A DNA stretch of 64,000 nt from Brevibacterium marinum (GTDB lineage: Bacteria > Actinomycetota > Actinomycetes > Actinomycetales > Brevibacteriaceae), in assembly GCF_011927955.1 (NCBI RefSeq), contig NZ_JAATJN010000001.1:868001-932000 (forward strand). The letters run 5' to 3'. The notes under the pieces are model-generated. The model did not search any database and was not told the origin of the DNA. It was given only the letters and a program-made list of their open reading frames with translations. Below are positions 52,822-61,646 of the stretch, in pieces. Each line of letters starts with the position of its first letter. The first letter of the stretch is position 1. Position numbers and translations under genes: made by a program.

Positions 52822-54632
52822 ACCTCGAGGACGCTGGACCCGTAGCGGTCGAGCTTCTTCAGGCCCACCCCGCTGACCTGGCCGAGTTCGCTGACCGTGC
52901 CCGGTTTCGCCTCGATGATTCCGTACAGTGTGGCATCGGGGAAGATGACATAGGCGGGCACGCCCTGCTCCTTCGCCTGATCGGCACGCCAGGAACGCAG
53001 AGCCTCGAACAGCTCGGCATCCGCGGGGTCGAGTTCGACCTCGGGGCCGCCTCGGCGCTTGGCCGCTGCCTTCTTCGATCCAGATCTTTTGGGATCCACG
53101 CGCAGAGACACCTCGACCTCACTGCGCAGGACCGGTCCGGCGGCCTCACCGACGATGAGGACGCCGTAATCGCCGTGGGACTCCAGCAGCCCGCGGGCGA
53201 GGACCTGGCGGACCACGGTCTTCCACTGGGTTTCGCTGAGGTCCTCGCCGACGCCCCAGACGCTCAGGCTCTCATGGTCGGCCGTGCGGGAACGCTCATT
53301 GTCGTTGCCGCGCAGCACATCGATGACCTGCCCCGAGCCGAAGCGCTGTCCGCGTTCCCGGTCGAGGCGGATGACAGCCGACAGGAGCTTCTGCACGGCC
53401 ACGGTCGCGTCCCAGGTCACCGGTGGTGTGATGCAGGTGTCACAGTTGCCGCAGGGCTCGGAGTCCTCATCGAAGTAGCGCAGCAGCTGCACGCGGCGGC
53501 AGTCGACGGTCTCGCACAGGGCCAGCATCGAGTCGAGGTGGCTCATCGCGCGTCGCTGGTAGGCCCGATCGCCGTCACCCGATTCGATGAGGCGACGCTG
53601 GGAGACGACATCGCCGAGGCCGTAGACCATCCACGCATCGGCGGGCAGTCCGTCGCGTCCGGCACGGCCGGTCTCCTGGTAATAGCCCTCGACGGATCGC
53701 GGCAGGTCGAGGTGGGCGACGAAGCGGACGTCGGGTTTGTCGATGCCCATGCCGAAGGCGATCGTCGCGACCATGACGAGTCCGTCCTCGCGGAGGAATC
53801 GTGCCTGGTGCTCGGCTCGCACCTCGGCCGGCAGTCCTGCGTGATAGGGCAGGGCGTTGATTCCCCTGGCTGCGAGCGCATCGGCGAGCTGTTCGACACC
53901 ACGCCGGGAGAGACAGTAGACGATTCCGGAATCGCCGGGATGTTCGGTGGTGACGAAGTTGATGAGCTGGGAGCGACCGGACTGCTTCGGCTCGATGCGA
54001 TAGGTGATGTTCGGACGGTCGAAGCTGGCGACGAAATGCTCGGCCTCGTCTAGGTGAAGACGCTCGGTGAGTTCGGCGTGAGTGGCGGGTGTGGCTGTGG
54101 CGGTCAGTGCGATGCGCGGAACGTCGGGGAACCGTTCGGCCAGCACTCCCAGCCCCAAGTAGTCGCTGCGGAAGTCATGGCCCCACTGCGATACGCAGTG
54201 GGCTTCGTCGATCGCGAACAGCGCGATGTGGGCTCGTTCGAGCAGCGACATGGTGCGCGGCAGGACGAGACGTTCGGGCGCGAGGTAGAGCAGATCGATC
54301 TCACCGGCCAGTAGCTCACGTTCGACGTTCTGCGCCTCCTCGAAGTCGAGTGAGGAGTTGAGGTAGGCGGCGCGCACGCCGAGGTTCTCCAGGGCCGCGA
54401 CCTGGTCCGCCATGAGCGCGATCAGCGGCGAGATGACCACGCCTGTACCCGGCCTGACCAGGCTCGGAATCTGATAGCAGAGGGATTTGCCGCCGCCGGT
54501 GGGCATCAGGACGACGGCGTCCCCACCGCCCACGACCTGATCGACGACCGCCTGCTGCTGACCGCGGAACTCGTCGTAGCCGAAGACATCATGGAGGACG
54601 TCGAGCGACGATGTTGTGGGTGCCGAGGTCAT
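52800..54632 (-). CDS. recQ: ATP-dependent DNA helicase RecQ
   Basis: This 610-residue helicase has motif I MPTGGGKSLCYQIPSL, motif II DEAHC, motif III TATATP, motif V IAFGMGIDKPDVRFVAH and motif VI QETGRAGRDG. A zinc-binding region (CETVDCRRVQLLRYFDEDSE, PCGNCDTC), a winged helix and a C-terminal HRDC domain (ELFEALRSWRADQAKEQGVP) follow. RecQ unwinds forked and branched DNA in repair. The ATG at 54632 lacks a clear ribosome site; an ATG two codons upstream is possible. It is divergent from the Rieske gene. Confidence 0.94.
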   Translation of the reverse strand: MTSAPTTSSLDVLHDVFGYDEFRGQQQAVVDQVVGGGDAVVLMPTGGGKSLCYQIPSLVRPGTGVVISPLIALMADQVAALENLGVRAAYLNSSLDFEEAQNVERELLAGEIDLLYLAPERLVLPRTMSLLERAHIALFAIDEAHCVSQWGHDFRSDYLGLGVLAERFPDVPRIALTATATPATHAELTERLHLDEAEHFVASFDRPNITYRIEPKQSGRSQLINFVTTEHPGDSGIVYCLSRRGVEQLADALAARGINALPYHAGLPAEVRAEHQARFLREDGLVMVATIAFGMGIDKPDVRFVAHLDLPRSVEGYYQETGRAGRDGLPADAWMVYGLGDVVSQRRLIESGDGDRAYQRRAMSHLDSMLALCETVDCRRVQLLRYFDEDSEPCGNCDTCITPPVTWDATVAVQKLLSAVIRLDRERGQRFGSGQVIDVLRGNDNERSRTADHESLSVWGVGEDLSETQWKTVVRQVLARGLLESHGDYGVLIVGEAAGPVLRSEVEVSLRVDPKRSGSKKAAAKRRGGPEVELDPADAELFEALRSWRADQAKEQGVPAYVIFPDATLYGIIEAKPGTVSELGQVSGVGLKKLDRYGSSVLEVLESAGA

Positions 54633-54852
54633 ACGCATAAGCCTAGTGGACGGTGCTGACTCGGCCGAAGTCGGGAAGGTCCGTCCCCGACGGCAGACGC
54701 TGCGTGGTGGAGGAAATCGCACGGTGCACAAAAGCGGTGTCAGCACTTCGCGTTACCCTGGAACCCTGATAGCCGAACAGGCAGCGCATCGACGAGAAGC
54801 CGATGTGCTACTGATGAGCACCAGGGCAATGGTGGGAAGACCGAGGGGCACA

Positions 54853-55275
54853 GTGGAGACGAACAGACGCACGATCATCAAGTCAGCGAGCGTGGCAGGA
54901 ACCGTCGCGGTCGTCGGTTCCTCGGTGGCACTGACCTCGGCGTGCTCGTCGGACGAGTCGTCGGAGTCCAGTGGGGCGGCAGGCGCCGACGCCGACGTTC
55001 CGGCTGCCGACGTCCCCGTCGGGTCCGGCACTGTCGTCGACGAGACATACGTCGTCACCCAACCGAAGGAGGGTGAGTTCTACGCCTTCTCCTCCGTGTG
55101 CACGCATCAGGGCTGCCAGGTGCGCACCGTCACCGAGGACAAGATCACCTGCCCGTGTCACTCCTCGCAGTTCTCGACGACGACCGGTGAGGTACTCACT
55201 GGTCCCGCGACCGAGCCGCTTCCGGAATACTCGGTGTCTGATTCGGATGGCACACTGACGATCTCCGGAAAGTAG
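54853..55275 (+). CDS. Rieske [2Fe-2S] protein with twin-arginine signal
   Basis: This roughly 140-residue protein has a twin-arginine leader (NRRTIIKSASVAGTVAVVGS) ending near the lipobox-like ALTSAC, then a Rieske fold with CTHQGC and CPCHSSQF, the four cluster ligands. It should be exported folded and tethered outside, passing electrons to an unknown partner. The GTG at 54853 follows GAGGGG; an ATG at 54814 would add 13 residues. It is convergent with a three-gene serine-hydrolase unit. Confidence 0.86.
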   Translation: METNRRTIIKSASVAGTVAVVGSSVALTSACSSDESSESSGAAGADADVPAADVPVGSGTVVDETYVVTQPKEGEFYAFSSVCTHQGCQVRTVTEDKITCPCHSSQFSTTTGEVLTGPATEPLPEYSVSDSDGTLTISGK

Positions 55276-55281
55276 GCGTAC

Positions 55282-55659
55282 TCAGCCCAGCAGGAGGCCG
55301 GGGACCACGAGGGCGCCAGTGATGGTGAGGGCCAGGACACTGGAGACACTGAGATTGGTCGTCTCGGACCGACGGGCCTTCACGTCCTCCGCGCGCCATT
55401 GGAGGCCGGGCCAGGCTGAAGCGCTGCGATACACGCCGATGACGTAGACGATCATGGCCAGCAGCCAGACGTAGACGAACCACCCTGACCAGCCTCCGAA
55501 GTCCGCGATGAGGCGGACGAGCAGCAACATGGCGGCCGCTGTGATAAAACTGCCCAGGAGGCCGGTGCGGGTCGCCGAACGAGAGGCCTGAACGGCGGTG
55601 AGGGCGCCCCACGCGATGACGATGGCGCAGGCGACCTGGGAGACGAGTTCGGGATTCAT
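55282..55659 (-). CDS. Small four-helix membrane protein of unknown function
   Basis: This 125-residue protein has helices at VACAIVIAWGALTAVQA, LLGSFITAAAMLLLVRLIAD, WFVYVWLLAMIVYVIGVYRS and SVLALTITGALVVPGLLLG. I do not recognise the family. The ATG at 55659 overlaps the serine hydrolase stop by 4 nt, so it is co-translated with that enzyme and may anchor or serve it. Confidence 0.7.
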   Translation of the reverse strand: MNPELVSQVACAIVIAWGALTAVQASRSATRTGLLGSFITAAAMLLLVRLIADFGGWSGWFVYVWLLAMIVYVIGVYRSASAWPGLQWRAEDVKARRSETTNLSVSSVLALTITGALVVPGLLLG

Positions 55660-56804
55660 GAGCGCGCTCCCGTCTGAGGGCTGTGCGCCTGAGCACGTGA
55701 AGACGCGCTGTCCTCGGCCGAGATCAGCTCGGTTGCGGCGTCGACCGAATTGGCCGAGTCGGTGAGGACGATGATCCCGCGCTGCGACTCGGAATCGAAG
55801 CCGAGGAACGAGCGATAACCGCCGGTGCCGCCGTTGTGCCAGGTGACGTTCGGTGTGCGGTGCCTCGTCGTGAACCAGGCCCAGCCGATGCGATCGGACT
55901 CGTCGAAGTCCTCGCGAGCCTCGGCCGCCTCGGCGCCGGGAGCCGATCCGTCCATCGTCGCCCGCAGCCAGATGCTCAGGTCGTGGGCCGTCGATCTGAT
56001 GGCACCCGCCGGTGCCGATCCAGACATGGTCCACGGTGCGGCCGGGAGCCCCGAGGCCGTGAAGCCATGACTGAGGCCATCGGCCGAATCGGGAACATAG
56101 GTGCTGGTCATCCCCAGCGGCTCGGTGATCCGCTGCTCGATGAGATCGGCGTAGGCGGTGTCCGTGACCGTCGCGAGCGCCTGGCCGAGGATCGCGAATG
56201 CGAAGTTCGAGTACTCCGGGTCCTTGTCGCCCACCTCGACGTCCCTGAGCGAGTCGATGAGCTCGGCTGCCGTCCCTCGATACGGGTCGGTGTGGACATA
56301 GCGGGCGAGGAGACCCGTGATCCCGTCACCGATGCTGACCGGCGGTTGCTGCTCGGGCAGTCCCGAACGCTGCATCGCGATCGAGGCCAGCGTCACCTCG
56401 GCGACATTCCCGTCGAGATCGGGCCAGACATCGCCGAGGCGGGTGTTCGTCTCGACCTCACCGCGCTCGATCGCGTCGGCGAAGAGGGCGGCCGTGAAGG
56501 TCTTCGTGATCGACCCGATCTCGAACTCGGTGTCCTCGTCGGCGCCGACCCCGCCCCACCTGAGCGCGTCACCGTCGATCTTCGCCGCGGCGACATGGTG
56601 CCAGTGTTTGCTGCCGAGGGTGTCCTCGAGTTCCTCGACGAACGCGGCGTCACCGGTGGCCTCGCCCTGGAATCCGCGGGGGAACGGGGTGATGAGCAGG
56701 AGCAGGGCGGCCGCGACGACCGTGGCAATGGCTGCGAGCATCCCTCGCCGAGGTGGCGGCTTGCCGGTCGTCGACTGGCCTGTTCTCGCGGTGTCGGTGT
56801 CCAT
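55656..56804 (-). CDS. Serine hydrolase, class C beta-lactamase/DD-peptidase family
   Basis: This 382-residue protein has an N-terminal membrane or signal helix (MLAAIATVVAAALLLLITPF) and a beta-lactamase-type domain. The nucleophile is in EIGSITKTFTAALFAD (SxxK), YSN in DPEYSNFAFAILGQAL, and the third box is HNGGTGGYRSFLGF. Most such proteins act on peptidoglycan peptides or small esters outside the membrane. It is the middle gene of a winged-helix regulator/hydrolase/membrane-protein unit. GGAGAA precedes the ATG. Confidence 0.86.
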   Translation of the reverse strand: MDTDTARTGQSTTGKPPPRRGMLAAIATVVAAALLLLITPFPRGFQGEATGDAAFVEELEDTLGSKHWHHVAAAKIDGDALRWGGVGADEDTEFEIGSITKTFTAALFADAIERGEVETNTRLGDVWPDLDGNVAEVTLASIAMQRSGLPEQQPPVSIGDGITGLLARYVHTDPYRGTAAELIDSLRDVEVGDKDPEYSNFAFAILGQALATVTDTAYADLIEQRITEPLGMTSTYVPDSADGLSHGFTASGLPAAPWTMSGSAPAGAIRSTAHDLSIWLRATMDGSAPGAEAAEAREDFDESDRIGWAWFTTRHRTPNVTWHNGGTGGYRSFLGFDSESQRGIIVLTDSANSVDAATELISAEDSASSRAQAHSPQTGARS

Positions 56805-56905
56805 GGGTTCTCCGTCGGTGCGTGGGCGGTGGGAGCAGCGAGCGGCCGGTGGCAGCAGCGCGTGGCCGGTGGGTGGGGTGTGCGCTCGGTGGGGTTCGGG
56901 CGCAC

Positions 56906-57454
56906 TCAGTGGGTGCCGATGAGGATGAGGGTGAGCAGCGGGACGATCTTCTGCCCGGGGACTCGCCAGTGTCCGCGTCTCGAGTTCTCGAGCCAGCCGG
57001 CCCCGGCCAGCGCGTGGATGTGATGGTAGATCTGGCCGGTCGTGCCGAAGCGGTCGTCGTCGCCGAGCTGCGCGACGGTGGTCGTGCCCTCGTAGATGGC
57101 CTGCAGAAGTTCGAGGCGGACCGGGTGGCCGAGCGCTGCCAGGGCGGGAGCCGCCTCGGCGAAGGTGAGGTCCTCGATCGCCGCCGAGTCCAGGCCCATC
57201 TGCCACGAGACAGGAGACTCGGCGCCCGGGGGAGTCGTGTGGCCCGTGTAGACGACGCCACCCTCGTCTCCTGCGTGGTCGATGAGTCCGTTGAGCGCCC
57301 AGAAGGTGTCGTCGCCCTCCGTCGGACGGGACATGGTGCGGTCGACAGAGCCCCGATCCGTCGAAGCCTCCTCCAGGTCGGCGACCTTGCGCTCGAGCTC
57401 TGCCAGACGTGCCTCGACGGCGCTCGTGGATTCATCTTGCGGTGACGTGTTCAT
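56906..57454 (-). CDS. ArsR-like winged-helix regulator
   Basis: This 182-residue protein has an N-terminal coiled-coil (VEARLAELERKVADLEEAST), a middle segment of about 70 residues, and a C-terminal winged helix (AALGHPVRLELLQAIYEGTT, then GQIYHHIHALAGAGWLENSR). Coiled-coil plus ArsR-like helix pairs suggest a dimeric repressor. It leads the serine hydrolase unit, and palindromes lie 20 nt before its start, so it probably regulates itself and the unit. Confidence 0.8.
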   Translation of the reverse strand: MNTSPQDESTSAVEARLAELERKVADLEEASTDRGSVDRTMSRPTEGDDTFWALNGLIDHAGDEGGVVYTGHTTPPGAESPVSWQMGLDSAAIEDLTFAEAAPALAALGHPVRLELLQAIYEGTTTVAQLGDDDRFGTTGQIYHHIHALAGAGWLENSRRGHWRVPGQKIVPLLTLILIGTH

Positions 57455-57470
57455 GGCCCCATGATACATA

Positions 57471-57487
57471 AATTACGTAATTACGTA
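57471..57487. promoter_or_regulatory. Nested perfect palindromes before the winged-helix gene
   Basis: TACGTAATTACGTA (57474-57487) and AATTACGTAATT (57471-57482) are both perfect palindromes that overlap. They are AT-rich in GC-rich DNA and lie 17-33 nt before the regulator start. This suits a dimeric winged-helix operator with two registers of binding. Confidence 0.62.
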
Positions 57488-57557
57488 CATGCATGAATGA
57501 CGTGTGTCCGCCCCAGCACCGGACAGACTCAGCCAGGAGATCTAAACTGGTGTCGTG

Positions 57558-58280
57558 ATGAGTACCGACGAACCGCGCACCGAACCCACGCAACCGCGAG
57601 CGGAGGCCCTGCCTCGGGCCGTCGCCGAGGCGAAGACACTCGGCTCTCCGATGATCGTCCGCGGAATCCTCGGCGTCGCCTTCGGCTTCGCAACGGTCTT
57701 CTGGCCGCGCGATGCCGCCAGTCCCAAGCACCTGTCCATAGGCGTCGACATCGTCGACATCCTCTCCATCAGCTATCTCGTGCTCTTCGCGCTCGCCCTG
57801 GTCTACCAGGGCCTGCGCTCGCCGCTGAATGTGCGCACCGCGGTGTTCGGGCAGGCGGTCATCACGATCCCCGCGATCGTGGTTCTGTTCCTCGCCGAAC
57901 AGCCGGCGGAACTGCGCGCGGCACTGAGCATCTGGGCGCTGCTGCACGGCCTCATCGAGCTGTGGAACTACCGCCGGCTCAAGTCCCACCCCATGGCCTC
58001 AGACTTCCTCATCGCAGCAGCCTGCCACGTGCTGCTCGGCGTGATCCTCATGTTCGGCGACGGCTTCGGGGCGCTGTGGATCCTCGGCTTCACCGGCGTG
58101 GCCACGCTCATCGCCGGAGTCATCTTCATCATCGGCGGCTACTCGCGCATCAGCAAGGCCAAGCTGATCGCCGCCGGCAGGGAGGAGATCTCGGCCGAGG
58201 CAGACTCTGATTCGGCCACTGTCGGGGCCTCGGAGGCCGATGATGACGAACCCGACGCTCCCGACCACCACTCGAGGTGA
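57558..58280 (+). CDS. DUF308/HdeD-type membrane protein
   Basis: This 240-residue protein has about six helices, including MIVRGILGVAFGFATVFWP, SISYLVLFALALVYQGL, IWALLHGLIELWNYRRL and WILGFTGVATLIAGVIFIIG. The repeated helix pairs with a W-ALLHGLIEL stretch match the HdeD/DUF308 group. The acidic tail (SEADDDEPDAPDHHSR) is cytoplasmic. Its stop is 1 nt from the fusion enzyme start, so the two are coupled. The function is unknown; HdeD itself is linked to acid stress. Confidence 0.75.
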   Translation: MSTDEPRTEPTQPRAEALPRAVAEAKTLGSPMIVRGILGVAFGFATVFWPRDAASPKHLSIGVDIVDILSISYLVLFALALVYQGLRSPLNVRTAVFGQAVITIPAIVVLFLAEQPAELRAALSIWALLHGLIELWNYRRLKSHPMASDFLIAAACHVLLGVILMFGDGFGALWILGFTGVATLIAGVIFIIGGYSRISKAKLIAAGREEISAEADSDSATVGASEADDDEPDAPDHHSR

Positions 58281-58281
58281 G

Positions 58282-60927
58282 ATGAGTACTGTCGAGCATG
58301 ACTACGAGCACGTCTCTCCGCTGACTCCGATCGCCGCCACCGTCAGCTCCTCGGGGCTCCTGGGAGACCTGGCCGAGGCCAGCCGTGAACTCTCGCCGGA
58401 GCTCTTCCGTCGGCTCTTCGAGGTCTCGCGTTCACCCTCACTGCTCATCGCCACCGACTACGACGGCACGATCGCACCGATCGTCGACCTCCCCGGCCAG
58501 GCATTCCCATTGGATTCCTCGGTCGACTCATTGCGCGCACTCGCCCTGCTCCCGTCCACCTCGGCGGGGGTGATCTCGGGTCGCAGCCTCCGTGACCTCG
58601 CGGCGATGTCACGCCTGCCTCGGGAGGTCCACCTCTTCGGCTCGCACGGCGGAGAGACGGACACGGTGGCCATCGACACCCTCGACGAGGAGCAGCGCAG
58701 CGCCCTGGTCGACCTGCGCCGCGACATCTTCCGCGAACTTCCGGACGGGATCATCGAGCACAAGACCACCGGTGCCGCGGTCCACCTGCGCGGACTCGAC
58801 GAAGCGGAACGTCGCCGAGTCGAAGGCGTCGTGAGTGAACTCGTCGACGCCCACACGATCTTCCCGACGCGGGGCAAGCAGGTCATCGATCTCGCGGTCG
58901 TTCCCGCCTCGAAGGCCGACGCCCTGACTCGCCTGCGACAACAGGTCGGCGCCGAGGTGGTCGTGTTCATCGGCGACGACACCGCAGACGAGTTCGCCCT
59001 CGAGACATTGGGGGATCAGGATCTGGGGCTCAAGGTCGGCCGAGAGCCGGCCGAAACGCACGCGGACTTCCGGATCAGCACGCCCGCCGAGGTCTCCGTC
59101 GTCCTGGCCGCAATCTACGAGCTGCGCAAATCCTGGCTCTTCGGGCAGCGAGCGACCCCGATCCAGCGCCACAGCCTCATCGGCAACGGTCAGACGACGG
59201 CTCTGGTCGATCCCTTCGGCAGCATCTGCTGGATGCCGCATCCACTGCCCCATTCGGCGTCCATGTTCTCCGCGATTCTCGGTGCCGAAGGGGCCGGCTA
59301 CTTCTCCGTCGATTCCGCAGGCGGCAGCGTCCCGCTGACGCAGCGCTACGTCACCCATTCGACGTTGCTCGAGACCCGATGGCCGGGCCTGAACTGCTTG
59401 GACTATCTCGCCCCTGTCGACGCGAACAGCGACGACTCGATCGTCGTGCGGGTACTCACCGGTGACACCGCCGCCCGGATCCGCTTCGCCCCCCGGCTCG
59501 ATTACGCGACCGTGCCGACCAGGATGGTCAGGACCTCCGACGGCGTGCAGGTGCTCGGCACCTCGGAACCCATCTCCCTGATCGCCCCGGGCATCGACTT
59601 CGAGATCAGTGAGACCGGACAGTCCCATACCGCCGAGGCGGTCGTCGTGCCCTCGCAGCAGCCCGGAGGGGTCGTCGTGCTCGTCCTGGCATGTGGCTCC
59701 GGCACCGGCGACGCCCGCTACATGGCCACCGGGGGCGAGCATCATGTGCGCGAGCGCGCCCTGAACTTCTGGACCAACTGGGTCGACACCCTCCACATCC
59801 CCAGCCACCACCGCGAAGAGGTCATCCGTTCGGCCATCACCCTGCGCGCCCTGTGCCACGAGCCCACCGGCGGAGTGCTCGCCGCACCGACGACCTCCCT
59901 GCCCGAGGGCATCGGCGGCGTGCGCAACTGGGACTACCGCTACACGTGGCTGCGGGATGGGTCGATGACCGTGCGCGCACTGCTCGCGCTCGGCTCCACC
60001 GGTGAGGCCGAGGGGTTCCTGTCCTGGCTGACGGGCATCCTCGATCGCACCGTGTCCCCCGAACAGCTCCACCCCCTCTACGCCGTCGACGGCTCTGCAC
60101 TGACCACCGAGGCGGTGCTCGCGCACCTGCCCGGATACGCCGGGTCCCGTCCGGTCAGGGTCGGCAATGCCGCCGAACACCAGGTCCAGCTCGACGTCTT
60201 CGGGCCGGTCACCGAGCTCCTCGACGACCTCAGCGAGAGCCTCGGCGATCTTCCGGATTCGTACTGGAGGCTGACCTGCCAGATGGTCGAGGCCGTGAGC
60301 AAGAGATGGTCCGAGGCCGATCACGGAATCTGGGAGGCCAGGCGGCCGCCGAAGCACAATGTCTACACTCGGGTGATGTGCTGGGTGACGGTCGATCGGG
60401 CGCTGCGGATCGCCGATCGCTTCGACCGCGAACTCCCCGGCGCCTGGCGTCAGCTGCGCGAGGAGATCGCCCACGATGTGCTCGAGAAGGGGTACAACGA
60501 GGAGGTCGGGGCCTTCACCGTCGCCTACGGTGACACCGAACTCGACTCGGCCTGCCTGTTCGTGGGCCTGTCCGGCCTGCTGTCGGCCGACGATCCGCGC
60601 TTCGTCTCGACGGTGGACGCGATCGAGCGCGAGCTTCGAGTCGGTCCGACGGTCTTCCGCTACCGCTACGAGGACGGACTGCCGGGCCTGGAGGGTGGCT
60701 TCCACATCTGCACGACCTGGCTCATCGAGGCCTTCATCAAGGTCGGGCGGATCGACGATGCCTGGGACCTGTTCCGGCAGTTGGACAATCTGCTCGGGCC
60801 CACGGGCCTGCTGACCGAAGAGTACGATCCCGTGGCGGAGATGCATCTGGGCAACCATCCCCAGGCCTACTCGCACCTGGGCTACATCCGCGTCGCCCAG
60901 CTGCTCGACGAGTTCCGCCCCAGCTGA
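58282..60927 (+). CDS. Trehalose-6-phosphate phosphatase/GH15 glycoside hydrolase fusion
   Basis: This 881-residue protein joins two enzymes. Residues 40-275 are a HAD trehalose-phosphatase with ATDYDGTIAPIVDLPG near 56, GSHGGE, and FIGDDTADEFA near 230. Residues 290-881 are a GH15 glucoamylase/trehalase domain with NGQTTALVDPFGSICWMPHP, NWDYRYTWLRDGSMTVRALL near 550 and the catalytic-base motif TEEYDP near 846. The first half makes trehalose from its phosphate; the second may cleave trehalose or another alpha-glucoside. Having both in one chain suggests turnover control of trehalose. No trehalose-phosphate synthase is in the window. Confidence 0.88.
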   Translation: MSTVEHDYEHVSPLTPIAATVSSSGLLGDLAEASRELSPELFRRLFEVSRSPSLLIATDYDGTIAPIVDLPGQAFPLDSSVDSLRALALLPSTSAGVISGRSLRDLAAMSRLPREVHLFGSHGGETDTVAIDTLDEEQRSALVDLRRDIFRELPDGIIEHKTTGAAVHLRGLDEAERRRVEGVVSELVDAHTIFPTRGKQVIDLAVVPASKADALTRLRQQVGAEVVVFIGDDTADEFALETLGDQDLGLKVGREPAETHADFRISTPAEVSVVLAAIYELRKSWLFGQRATPIQRHSLIGNGQTTALVDPFGSICWMPHPLPHSASMFSAILGAEGAGYFSVDSAGGSVPLTQRYVTHSTLLETRWPGLNCLDYLAPVDANSDDSIVVRVLTGDTAARIRFAPRLDYATVPTRMVRTSDGVQVLGTSEPISLIAPGIDFEISETGQSHTAEAVVVPSQQPGGVVVLVLACGSGTGDARYMATGGEHHVRERALNFWTNWVDTLHIPSHHREEVIRSAITLRALCHEPTGGVLAAPTTSLPEGIGGVRNWDYRYTWLRDGSMTVRALLALGSTGEAEGFLSWLTGILDRTVSPEQLHPLYAVDGSALTTEAVLAHLPGYAGSRPVRVGNAAEHQVQLDVFGPVTELLDDLSESLGDLPDSYWRLTCQMVEAVSKRWSEADHGIWEARRPPKHNVYTRVMCWVTVDRALRIADRFDRELPGAWRQLREEIAHDVLEKGYNEEVGAFTVAYGDTELDSACLFVGLSGLLSADDPRFVSTVDAIERELRVGPTVFRYRYEDGLPGLEGGFHICTTWLIEAFIKVGRIDDAWDLFRQLDNLLGPTGLLTEEYDPVAEMHLGNHPQAYSHLGYIRVAQLLDEFRPS

Positions 60928-60964
60928 AGGGGGTGCTCGTCGCCTGCTGCCCGGGCGCGTAGGC

Positions 60965-61018
60965 CGGCGCGAGCGGTATCCGGCGCGGGCGGTATCCGGC
61001 GCGGCGACGTCGGCTCAA
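60965..61018. repeat. 16-nt tandem repeat after the fusion gene
   Basis: CGGCGCGAGCGGTATC (60965-60980) is followed by CGGCGCGGGCGGTATC (60981-60996) and a partial third unit. It lies in the gap 60928-61193 between convergent genes, which otherwise holds only the long palindrome at 61092-61151. No coding sequence was seen. Confidence 0.5.
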
Positions 61019-61091
61019 CCGGGCCGCGCGGGCCGAAGCCTGCCTGCGTCCGGGACGCATCTGGCCATGAGGAGGCACGCCTCATCATGAA

Positions 61092-61151
61092 GTTGAGTGT
61101 GGGCATATGGTCGATTTCTGCGAGGAGATCGACCATATGCCCACACTCAAC
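61092..61151. terminator. Perfect 24-bp inverted repeat, bidirectional terminator or REP-like element
   Basis: The arms 61092-61115 and 61128-61151 are perfectly complementary over 24 nt (core TGTGGGCATATGGTCGAT) around a 12-nt loop. It sits between the ends of two convergent genes, 43 nt from the MaoC stop. The arm core recurs at 62696-62711, again between convergent genes. A 24-bp perfect stem would be a very stable terminator for both strands, and the recurrence suggests a dispersed element. Confidence 0.7.
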
Positions 61152-61193
61152 TCGGGCTCAGCCACAGGGCGCTCAGGCCGGCCGGCGCTCAGG

Positions 61194-61646
61194 TCACTCG
61201 ACGAGGAGGGTGACCACCTCGGCGATGCAGGCGGGGCGCTCTTCGCCTTCGATCTCGATGACGTGCTTGAGGATGACCTGAGTGCCCTTGTCCCCGGGGA
61301 TGACCTCGTTGACACTGACCGTGCCGCGCAGACGTGAGCCGACGGGAACGGGCTGGGCGAATCGGACCTTGTTGAGGCCGTAGTTGACGCGGATGGACAC
61401 GCCTTCGATGGTGAAGATCTCTGCCGAGAACTTCGGGATCAGGGACAGGGTGAAGAAGCCGTGGACGATCGTCGACCCGTATGGGCCCTCTGCCGCACGC
61501 TGCTCGTCGATGTGGATCCACTGGTGATCGTCGGTGACGTCGGCGAAGGTGTTGATGGCGTCCTGGTCGATCGTCGTCCACTCGGACGAACCCAGCTCGG
61601 TGCCGACGAGGGAGGTGATCTCGTCGATGCCATTGAGTGTGCGCAT
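61194..61646 (-). CDS. MaoC-like (R)-specific enoyl-CoA hydratase family protein
   Basis: This 150-residue single hot-dog domain has the hydratase motif NTFADVTDDHQWIHIDEQRA with its Asp/His pair and GSTIVHGFFTLSLIP. The enzymes add water to enoyl-CoA. VRVNYGL-type residues (SIRVNYGLNKVRFAQPV) complete the fold. AAGGAG precedes the ATG. The gene stands alone, so the acyl-CoA pathway it serves is not evident. Confidence 0.87.
   Translation of the reverse strand: MRTLNGIDEITSLVGTELGSSEWTTIDQDAINTFADVTDDHQWIHIDEQRAAEGPYGSTIVHGFFTLSLIPKFSAEIFTIEGVSIRVNYGLNKVRFAQPVPVGSRLRGTVSVNEVIPGDKGTQVILKHVIEIEGEERPACIAEVVTLLVE

Noticed and set aside
58609..60876. A 755-codon frame antisense to the trehalose-phosphatase/GH15 gene
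   Set aside because: It is the complement of a well-supported enzyme and shows no domain; long antisense frames are common at this GC content.
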